Part shown: piece by piece, positions 7,396 to 13,817 of the stretch | How the letters are laid out: every line of letters begins with the position of its first letter | Numbering within the stretch: position 1 is the stretch's first letter | Assembly: GCA_937896105.1 (NCBI GenBank) | Contig: CALBKR010000049.1 | Location: forward strand, 1-13,817 | From: an uncultured Bacteroidales bacterium | GTDB taxonomy: Bacteria > Bacteroidota > Bacteroidia > Bacteroidales > Bacteroidaceae | Length of the DNA: 13,817 nucleotides | Reading direction: 5' to 3' | The notes under the pieces: model-generated | Seen by the model: only the letters and a program-made list of their open reading frames with translations | The model's database searches: none | Told to the model about the DNA's origin: nothing | Made by a program: the position numbers and the translations under genes

Positions 7396-9009
7396 TTATT
7401 TCATATACCTCGCAGCAAATCCCAAAATCTTGTCAACAACACATTTCAAAGAATTGACATTATCGTTTTCGAGATTGAGCCTGATATCAAGGTTATAAAG
7501 GTTGAAATCGGCAGTCAAGGATTTGAACATATTCATAACCTCGAGAGCGATAGTCTCCTCCTCGGATGGGCCATAATAGCTGTTACGCACGTTTTCTGTA
7601 AGGATACTACGTATAGGCTCAACATCAACAACAAGATTGTTGTTCATTGATGAATAGATAGGATTGTTCTTTGCTATATTACCATTATTATCAAGCCTGT
7701 AGAAAAGATTTTCGGGCATAATCATAATGGAATTATTCTTATACATAACATAATAATCCAGACCATCCTTAACAACATCGAACTCGCCTGTATAATAGTT
7801 ATACTCCTCTCTTCTGTTAACGTTCAGCGCATATACATCATCACCTACAATTGTCGCACCCATCTCGTATGATAGATATGCTATAATCAAATCAAAGATT
7901 GAATGGTCGCTGCACTCCACCGCTGCCATAAACAAAGGCTTTTCATCGGCACCATCCTCAAGCCACATTGCGCCGGTCCACTCTCCACTGAGAGCTGCAA
8001 GAATCTGCTTTGCATTTTCGTCGCTGACACCATTGGCATTGAGTTCATTCATAAGACCTGAAGACTTAAGAATCGGGAACAGCTGCGTCAAATCAAAGTT
8101 ATAGTTCAACACAGCCAGGCTGTTGCCGGGTACATAACCGAAATGGCTATGGTTGGGTTTCCTTATCAGTTTGTCTATTAGACTCTTATATTCGGGGGAC
8201 ACGCCTACATTTGCCTTCAGGTCTGCATAGCCATTCTCAAAATCAAGAGCAGCGTAGAATGGGAAATCCTTAATCATACCAACCACAGGCATCATCTCTC
8301 TCTCTATCACTCCCTGTACGACCAACATCTGCATAATAGTCTCGAGGTTGACAGAGATTGCTACATCATCGTCCTCACTGAACAGTGATGCATATTTCTT
8401 GTCATTCATAGCCATCCTGTCAACAGGCAGGGAAGCATAGTCTGCAACATCAGCTCCCCAACCGGATGCATTAACTACTGCGACCAACTTGTTCGAATCA
8501 TATGCAACACAACCCTCGCTATCGTTGGTAATATATTTCATTCCGCCTTTCTCAACCGGAACAAATTGGTCATTACTCAAAGTCGACAATGTCTTTTCAA
8601 AGGCATTGACATCACCAATTGCAAGTGTTATGACCATTTTCACAGGCTCAACATCCAACATTGCTGCATATACAGGTGCATTCAGATTAATACCGGATGC
8701 ATTAGGATTATTCAGAACTGTTTTCAGAAGCGACTTGACATTTTCGGGCGCATCAGCTATTTCCTTCTCTATTGCAGCCTTGACGAATGTGTGATTAAGT
8801 ACATCTGACTTTACAAGGACATTACCAAAATCGACTTTAAGTATAGCCAAAGCATCACTTGGAAGGACTTTCAGGTACTCCTTATTGACAACCTCCTTTT
8901 TACCAACTGCAAGCGCAGGTGTTCCTTCACTCTTTTTACTGTCGCTGCACGACACAAAGAAGAAAACGCATAACAGTGATATAAACGAATAAAATATTCT
9001 CTTTTTCAT
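7396..9009 (-). CDS. DUF4836 family lipoprotein
   Basis: 537 residues. A lipoprotein signal peptide runs over residues 1-20 with a lipobox ending FFVSC, giving Cys21 as the lipidated residue. The mature N-terminus CSDSKKSEG lacks the dense acidic cluster typical of surface-exported Bacteroides lipoproteins, so anchoring on the periplasmic side is more likely. The segments EYLKVLPSDALAILKVDF, INLNAPVYAAMLD, GCVAYDSNKLVAVVNASGW and LAVLNYNFDLTQLFP are typical of DUF4836, a Bacteroidetes family of unknown function with repeated alpha/beta units; residues about 46-530 appear to be this domain. The gene lies 23 nt after the GH2 gene and 9 nt before the ATPase gene, so it probably shares their transcript and may be a partner or cargo of the ABC pair. 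I do not assign a molecular function. Confidence 0.83.
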   Translation of the reverse strand: MKKRIFYSFISLLCVFFFVSCSDSKKSEGTPALAVGKKEVVNKEYLKVLPSDALAILKVDFGNVLVKSDVLNHTFVKAAIEKEIADAPENVKSLLKTVLNNPNASGINLNAPVYAAMLDVEPVKMVITLAIGDVNAFEKTLSTLSNDQFVPVEKGGMKYITNDSEGCVAYDSNKLVAVVNASGWGADVADYASLPVDRMAMNDKKYASLFSEDDDVAISVNLETIMQMLVVQGVIEREMMPVVGMIKDFPFYAALDFENGYADLKANVGVSPEYKSLIDKLIRKPNHSHFGYVPGNSLAVLNYNFDLTQLFPILKSSGLMNELNANGVSDENAKQILAALSGEWTGAMWLEDGADEKPLFMAAVECSDHSIFDLIIAYLSYEMGATIVGDDVYALNVNRREEYNYYTGEFDVVKDGLDYYVMYKNNSIMIMPENLFYRLDNNGNIAKNNPIYSSMNNNLVVDVEPIRSILTENVRNSYYGPSEEETIALEVMNMFKSLTADFNLYNLDIRLNLENDNVNSLKCVVDKILGFAARYMK

Positions 9010-9032
9010 AGTTTTATTTAATAATATATCAT

Positions 9033-12000
9033 TTACTCCTTTATTATTTCAAACTCTGCACCAGAAGCAAAGTCCTGACCGTTTTGCGAACTGGTTGCTG
9101 TAAAACGCACATAACGTGCCTTAACAGGCTTTGCAAAGATTACAGACTGTTTTTCTGCATTATAAGGAAACTCACCCTCGGCAACCAATGACCAGTTCTC
9201 ACCGTCAACACTCACCTCAAGTTTGTAGCCCTTTACGTTTCCGTTATCGCCGCTCTGGCGAGGCATATACTTGAAGCCCTTGATGGAGACCTCATCAATT
9301 GCATCGAATTCTACCCAGTGAGGATAGTTTGCAACAGTAACCGAGTACATAGAGTGCCATATTGTCGAGGGGTCACCATCGAGCATCTTCTCTGGGCCGC
9401 TTCCAGGCTCTGAACTTGAAGAAGCCTTTACGAGTACCGGAACAGATGTAATCTTCTCATAGCTGTATGTCGCCTTGAGGTCAGGTGCAGCCTTCTCCCA
9501 AACAGTAATGCTACCACCGGCATTGAGGTCAACAGGCTCTGTATATTTGATAGCCTTACCCTTGTTGTTAACCTTATAATATATCTCTGAACCAGGCTTG
9601 TTGCAACTCATCTTCACGATACCGCGGAGATCGCGTGAAACAAGTACCGGTGTTACGCCGGAAGCCTTCACATCAGCCTTTGCGACATAATCGTCACCAG
9701 CCTTTACAGGACGCATAATGAAGCCCATAGTATTCTCGCCGCCCTTAACGAGCTGGTGGTCGAGAGCATAACCCTGACCGCAGCTTGCACCGCCAAGACC
9801 GGTAACCTTGGTATCGATATTGAGCCAAGTGCCTGAAGATGCAGGCAACTGGTGCGGATGACCGGCCTCGGTCATCTCAACAGCATTCCAAGGAAGTGCA
9901 CTTGTACACATACCCTCGGTAGCCACGAACATTACACCGTTTCCGTTATCATCTGTAAGCGCAGCCCAACGTACATCCTCACGGTTTGCCATATCCTGTG
10001 GCTTGGGGAACGGAACGAACTGGTCGGCAACCTTGCTGCAGAACTGCTGTATGTATGCACCGTCGCAGCGGTCGTTGTAGTTATTCCAAGGGCCACGGCC
10101 ATAATATGTATAGTTGCAAAGCTCAGACGGCAGCTGTATCTCAAAACCGAGACGTGCAACTATCTGGCTTGCCTCAGAACCGACAATAACGCTGTTGAGT
10201 TCAACGGAGCCGTCGGGATATATTGTCCAAATCCTGTTAGAGATAAAGTGGAAGGCAGTAGGTGCCATCTCATGCTCCGAATCAACGATCTCGAAGCTGC
10301 TGTCAGGCAGGCGGTTGCAGCTCGACTGATGCTTGGCCTGTGTACGCACGATGTACTGGAGCACGACAGAACCGTCCTTGTTTTTCTTTGAAGTGAAAGA
10401 AAGGACACTATCTTCAAGGTTGTGCAGACCGATAGCGAACCAGCGGTTGAAGAACCAGGTATCGTTGTCGACCGGTGCACGGAAAGCGCTCAGTTTCATA
10501 GACTTGCCACCTTCAAGAATTGTTGTTCCATCATAATCTACACTATAGAACAATCCCCTGTTGTTATCAAATACGATTCTGAACGAATTGTCGGCACCTG
10601 TAATTATTGTCTGCGCTGCCGCCTTGTCATTCTTCATTGTAATCTTGGTACCGTTATTTGCAACATCGGCAATGAATGCGCTCTTGACAGCATCCTTCAA
10701 AGGTAATTGCTCATCCATCTGCACATAACCCTTCTTTGCCCAAGGCATATCCTTCTTCAAAAGGAACTCAACCTTCACAAAGTACTCTTTGTTTGCTGCA
10801 AGCCTTGACTTGTCGAACTTCAGTTTCACATTCTTTGATGTGCGTGGAGCAATCTTCATACCCGGTACGAAGTACGAATCGATGCGCTTGCCATCCTCCC
10901 AAAGTGAAATCCTGATGTCAAGGTCGCACAAGCAGTTGAAATAGCGTTTGTTGAAGATTTCAACCTCGCCATTGTCAAGCATCTTCACGCCTACATTCTG
11001 ATAGACCTTCTTTACCTCATAATACTCTGGTTTCGGAGAGTGGTCGGGGAACATCACGCCATTCATACAGAATGTAAAATCGGTCGGACGGTCACCAAAA
11101 TCACCGCCATAAGCATAATAGTTGCTCTTGCCTATTGAGTCGTAGTGCCAGAAAGCTTGGTCCGCCCAGTCCCATATAGCACCACCGATGTAGAAATTGG
11201 TGCTTTCGATAGCCTCCCAGTAATCGGCAAGGCCACCACCGGCATTACCCATAGAGTGGGCATACTCCGAGATGTGGAATGGATACTTTGTATACTGGCT
11301 CTTTCCCTGGACATCGGCGCGTGTACCTGCTATTGAAGGATACTGGTTCGAACCCATATCAACAATGCTGTTGTTGCGCTCATACTGAACAGGACGTGAA
11401 GCGTCGAAAGCCTTGAGCGCATTGTATGCCTTCACGAAATTCTCACCGGGACCGGCCTCATTGCCGAGCGACCAGATGCAGACCGAAGGACTGTTTATTG
11501 TCGCGTGAGCCATCTCCATCACGCGCGCAATGTGGGCGTCAAGGAATTCGGGAACGTGTGAGAGAGACTCCTTGCCATAGTAATATTCGTGGCTCTCGAT
11601 GTTTGCTTCATCCTCGAGGTAAATACCGTACTTGTCGCAGAGATAGTACCAGTAGGGAGCATCGGGATAGTGCGAATTACGCACGTGGTTGATGTTACCC
11701 TGCAGCATAAGGAAGACCTCCTTCTCCATCTGCTCGCGTGTTACAAAGTGACCGGTGTGGATATTGTTCTCGTGACGGTTAACACCCTTCATCTTGATAG
11801 GCTTGCCGTTGAGATAGTAGTAACGGCCAGCCAGACCGAACTCATCGTCCTCGGCCTTTGTTTCACGAATTTCTATTTCACGGAAACCCATATACGTTGA
11901 AGCAGTCTCAAGCACCCGACCCTTCTTGTCGAGCAATGAAACGACCAATGTATAACGGTTAGGCTCCTCTGCGCTCCACTTTGCAGGGTCCGAGACAGGC

Positions 12001-13088
12001 ATATCAAGTTTCAATGTCCTTGTATCGCCGGCGAGCAACTGCTCGAGAGGCACCGTCATCGTTGCACCCTCAACAATCTCGTTCTCGTCGCTGTATAGAG
12101 CATTCTTATAGAGCTGTGCCTTTACCTGATATTTCTTTATTTTCTTGGCTGTAAGATTGCGTACATCGACCTCGATATTGGCCACAGCATCCTTATACTG
12201 CTCGTCGAGTTCTGTACGCACACGAATATCGCGCAACTCAACCGGGTTGGTAGATGTCAATGATACAGTTCGGAAGATACCGGGAAGACGGAACATATCC
12301 TGTGCCTCGAGGAATGAGCCGTCACTGTTGCGGTAAACCTCAACGGCAACGACATTCTCGCCCTCGACAAGATATTTTGTAATGTTGAACGCAGCAAGGT
12401 TGCGAGAGTTCTTTGAAAAACCTACATATTTGCCGTTTATCCAAAGATAGAAGAAAGAGTCTACACCATCGAAATTGATGTACACCTCACGGCCATCCCA
12501 ATTTGCAGGAACAGTGAAAGTGCGGCGATAAGAGCCCACCTCGTTACGGTTCTTGTATGTAGCCCACTCCTTCGAAGGCTCACGCATTACACCACCCTTC
12601 CAGTCACCGACTGCAACCTGATGATGGAAGATAACTTTCTGGTTGGTATACACAGGAGTTCCGTATTTCTGCGAGCCGTCGGGCTGCAAGCCATACACAT
12701 TCCAGTTCATAGGCACCTGCACCTTATCCCAAGCAGACACATCATAATTAGTCTTGAAGAAGTCAACAGGGCGTTCCCAAGGGTTACCCACCCAGTTGAA
12801 GCTCCATGTGCCGTCAAGTGACAGATAATACTCACTGTTCTCAGGCAACACCTTACGTGCGGCATCCTCGTTTGCAAATGTAAAGAACCAAGCCTTCGGT
12901 TGTTCCTTGTTCAAGGAGAGTTCCTCGGGCGACTCCCACTCAGCAAGACCAGGCTCCTGCCCTTTCACATAATTGTAGCCACGTGGCAACTCGACATCAC
13001 CATAGGCAAAACCTTTCAGGCTCTGGGCATTGCCTGCCATCGAAAGCGAGAAAGCGGCCAAGACAGCCATAACAAATTGTTTTTTCAT
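9033..13088 (-). CDS. Glycoside hydrolase family 2 beta-galactosidase with C-terminal CBM32-like module
   Basis: 1351 residues, about 330 longer than E. coli LacZ. It hydrolyses terminal beta-galactosides with retention. A Sec signal peptide ends near AGNA|Q (residue 21), so the enzyme is periplasmic or otherwise exported; no lipobox or T9SS tail is visible. Domains in order: sugar-binding jelly roll about 58-280, Ig-like 283-402, TIM barrel 404-700, second Ig/DUF4981-like 705-800, beta-galactosidase small-chain 830-1128, a CHB_HEX_C-like beta-sandwich 1145-1212, and an F5/8 type C (CBM32-like) module 1218-1350. Catalytic acid/base is Glu544 in WSLGNE, and nucleophile is Glu608 in SEYAHSMGN. 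His439 (NRHE), His473 (SHYP), Glu498 and His500 (ANIESH) match the LacZ active-site and Mg ligands. The natural substrate could be a host or plant galactoside. No SusC/SusD genes are in view; DUF4836 and ABC genes follow. Confidence 0.95.
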   Translation of the reverse strand: MKKQFVMAVLAAFSLSMAGNAQSLKGFAYGDVELPRGYNYVKGQEPGLAEWESPEELSLNKEQPKAWFFTFANEDAARKVLPENSEYYLSLDGTWSFNWVGNPWERPVDFFKTNYDVSAWDKVQVPMNWNVYGLQPDGSQKYGTPVYTNQKVIFHHQVAVGDWKGGVMREPSKEWATYKNRNEVGSYRRTFTVPANWDGREVYINFDGVDSFFYLWINGKYVGFSKNSRNLAAFNITKYLVEGENVVAVEVYRNSDGSFLEAQDMFRLPGIFRTVSLTSTNPVELRDIRVRTELDEQYKDAVANIEVDVRNLTAKKIKKYQVKAQLYKNALYSDENEIVEGATMTVPLEQLLAGDTRTLKLDMPVSDPAKWSAEEPNRYTLVVSLLDKKGRVLETASTYMGFREIEIRETKAEDDEFGLAGRYYYLNGKPIKMKGVNRHENNIHTGHFVTREQMEKEVFLMLQGNINHVRNSHYPDAPYWYYLCDKYGIYLEDEANIESHEYYYGKESLSHVPEFLDAHIARVMEMAHATINSPSVCIWSLGNEAGPGENFVKAYNALKAFDASRPVQYERNNSIVDMGSNQYPSIAGTRADVQGKSQYTKYPFHISEYAHSMGNAGGGLADYWEAIESTNFYIGGAIWDWADQAFWHYDSIGKSNYYAYGGDFGDRPTDFTFCMNGVMFPDHSPKPEYYEVKKVYQNVGVKMLDNGEVEIFNKRYFNCLCDLDIRISLWEDGKRIDSYFVPGMKIAPRTSKNVKLKFDKSRLAANKEYFVKVEFLLKKDMPWAKKGYVQMDEQLPLKDAVKSAFIADVANNGTKITMKNDKAAAQTIITGADNSFRIVFDNNRGLFYSVDYDGTTILEGGKSMKLSAFRAPVDNDTWFFNRWFAIGLHNLEDSVLSFTSKKNKDGSVVLQYIVRTQAKHQSSCNRLPDSSFEIVDSEHEMAPTAFHFISNRIWTIYPDGSVELNSVIVGSEASQIVARLGFEIQLPSELCNYTYYGRGPWNNYNDRCDGAYIQQFCSKVADQFVPFPKPQDMANREDVRWAALTDDNGNGVMFVATEGMCTSALPWNAVEMTEAGHPHQLPASSGTWLNIDTKVTGLGGASCGQGYALDHQLVKGGENTMGFIMRPVKAGDDYVAKADVKASGVTPVLVSRDLRGIVKMSCNKPGSEIYYKVNNKGKAIKYTEPVDLNAGGSITVWEKAAPDLKATYSYEKITSVPVLVKASSSSEPGSGPEKMLDGDPSTIWHSMYSVTVANYPHWVEFDAIDEVSIKGFKYMPRQSGDNGNVKGYKLEVSVDGENWSLVAEGEFPYNAEKQSVIFAKPVKARYVRFTATSSQNGQDFASGAEFEIIKE

Positions 13089-13145
13089 AGGAATTATTTT
13101 AAAATTTTACTATAAAATCACTTTAATTAGCGCACACGCGCGCAA

Positions 13146-13184
13146 AACTTTGTAAAGTTAACATATATTTTGCAAAAACAAAAA
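13146..13184 (-). promoter_or_regulatory. Candidate promoter with overlapping inverted repeat upstream of the GH2 gene
   Basis: On the minus strand a TTTG (13182-13179) is followed 18 bases later by TAACTTTA (13160-13153), close to the Bacteroidetes -33/-7 pair TTTG and TAnnTTTG with one -7 mismatch. A perfect inverted repeat AACTTT-N2-AAAGTT at 13146-13159 overlaps the -7 box and could be an operator. The transcript would have a leader of about 60 bases before the ATG at 13088, including an unusual GC-rich patch (GCGCACACGCGCGC, 13130-13143). The site overlaps the stop codon of the preceding gene. Confidence 0.38.
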
Positions 13185-13817
13185 TACTCCTTGTTTTAAC
13201 GCCAATGAAACAGTATACCCTAACAAAGAAAAAACTATTAACATTTTAATATTTGTAGGCATTGTCAAAAACGCCACAGTATCTGATATCGGAAGCCCCA
13301 TTAAATAATTTGTAACCCCAAACATCATCGCAACAGCGCTCACAACAAGTACGATATTCAACAAAATTGCATACCTATTATTAACAGCAAGTCGTTTTCT
13401 TATATCTGTTATTGCAAACGCAATTTGTTTAACAACAGAAATTCTAGCGGTTTCAAGTTCTTGCTGAACTTCATCCAATTTGTCATTAACTAAATTAGTC
13501 GGTTTTGATTGTGCTTCAGTATTAGAATGTGCGTTTGGAGTTTCTTTTGCCTCAATTTTAATCCCTAGAAAATCTTCACTCCCAGCAAATTTCAACTTAC
13601 AGAACTTATCAACAACTAACTTACCCAAAAAAGGCTCTCCTCTAAACAAAACTTTCGGATTTGCAAAATCATTAACAACAACACATTTATTTAATTTTTC
13701 ATCATATTTCACAGTCAAAATCAATTCAAAATCAACATCAACCTGAAAATCACAATCAGAATTCGAACCGATTATAATAAAATTCTTGTCACTAAAAACC
13801 TTCTCATTATTTTTAGA
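13158..13817 (-). CDS. FHA-like domain protein with coiled coil and two C-terminal membrane helices (5' end cut by window edge)
   Basis: 219 codons are visible and the frame stays open to the right edge, so the start lies outside; a TTG at 13724 is an internal leucine codon, not a convincing start. Visible residues about 7-86 resemble an FHA fold: FIIIGSNSDCDFQV early, then a basic strand LTVKYDEKLNK and the late VLFRGEPFLGKLVVDKFCKLKF, which parallels the usual 'NG..l....L..gD.i.ig' pattern. The phosphothreonine-contacting residues of canonical FHA (the Arg after Gly, the SxxH and the NGT) are not apparent. A polar linker (about 90-108) leads to a likely coiled coil (109-143, KLDEVQQELETARISVVKQ) and two hydrophobic helices (about 149-174 and 191-215), so the FHA-like part is probably cytoplasmic. 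Base composition is far more AT-rich than the GH2 gene. I do not recognise a named family. Confidence 0.72.
   Translation of the reverse strand, partial: SKNNEKVFSDKNFIIIGSNSDCDFQVDVDFELILTVKYDEKLNKCVVVNDFANPKVLFRGEPFLGKLVVDKFCKLKFAGSEDFLGIKIEAKETPNAHSNTEAQSKPTNLVNDKLDEVQQELETARISVVKQIAFAITDIRKRLAVNNRYAILLNIVLVVSAVAMMFGVTNYLMGLPISDTVAFLTMPTNIKMLIVFSLLGYTVSLALKQGVFLFLQNIC

Noticed and set aside
9852..10391. 179-codon open frame on the plus strand opposite the GH2 gene
   Set aside because: The complementary strand encodes conserved beta-galactosidase small-chain sequence; the antisense frame is Cys- and Arg-rich with no recognisable domain.
13722..13724. TTG as the start codon of the FHA-like gene
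   Set aside because: The frame is open for 31 more codons to the edge and the FHA-like signature FIIIGSNSDCDFQV lies in that upstream part, so TTG is internal.
13480..13746. 88-codon plus-strand frame opposite the FHA-like gene
   Set aside because: The minus frame continues open to the window edge with coherent domains; the plus frame has no features and no promoter or partner.
1..13817. CRISPR array, tRNA/rRNA genes, insertion sequences or integrase attachment sites
   Set aside because: No regularly spaced direct repeats, no cloverleaf candidates, no transposase or integrase motifs and no terminal inverted repeats were seen in reading both strands.

Overview
The window comes from a Bacteroidota chromosome, most likely a gut-type member of the order Bacteroidales. 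The evidence is a type IX secretion (T9SS) type B sorting domain, a DUF4836 lipoprotein, a PorT-like barrel, a LysM/periplasmic-binding fusion, a Bacteroides-like RmlB, a long modular GH2 beta-galactosidase, and -7 elements resembling TAnnTTTG instead of sigma70 boxes. I cannot fix the genus from the sequence alone. Every product name rests on motif and family recognition by eye; no database search was run.

Layout, left to right. (1) 1-1335, minus strand: a small exported protein with a T9SS type B sorting domain, followed with a one-base stop/start overlap by the N-terminal part of uvrA, which runs off the left edge. (2) 1336-1615: a divergent intergenic region with candidate promoters and two short palindromes. 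(3) 1616-4220, plus strand: a two-gene unit with a 4-nt gap, encoding a periplasmic protein with three LysM domains and a type I periplasmic-binding-like domain, then a small outer-membrane beta-barrel protein. A perfect 19-bp hairpin at 4230-4271 separates it from the convergent rfbB. (4) 4284-5420, minus: a stand-alone dTDP-glucose 4,6-dehydratase. (5) 13088-5490, minus: four tightly packed genes with gaps of 23, 9 and 13 nt, read in the order GH2 beta-galactosidase, DUF4836 lipoprotein, ABC ATPase, FtsX/MacB-type permease. (6) 13158-13817, minus: the C-terminal part of an AT-rich gene entering from the right edge, encoding an FHA-like domain, a predicted coiled coil and two membrane helices.

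How the genes may work together. The LysM protein and the barrel look like a cell-envelope pair, one binding peptidoglycan in the periplasm and one in the outer membrane. The GH2 enzyme is a periplasmic glycosidase with a carbohydrate-binding tail. Its apparent co-transcription with a lipoprotein and a non-importer ABC pair is unusual, because such enzymes more often sit beside SusC/SusD genes. The ATPase has lost the switch-loop histidine and the first P-loop glycine, so the pair may use an atypical ATPase cycle. Most of the window is ordinary Bacteroidales core or accessory content. The strongest leads are the GH2-DUF4836-ABC cluster with its degenerate ATPase and the AT-rich FHA-like membrane protein. 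I see no CRISPR array, tRNA, rRNA or insertion sequence.
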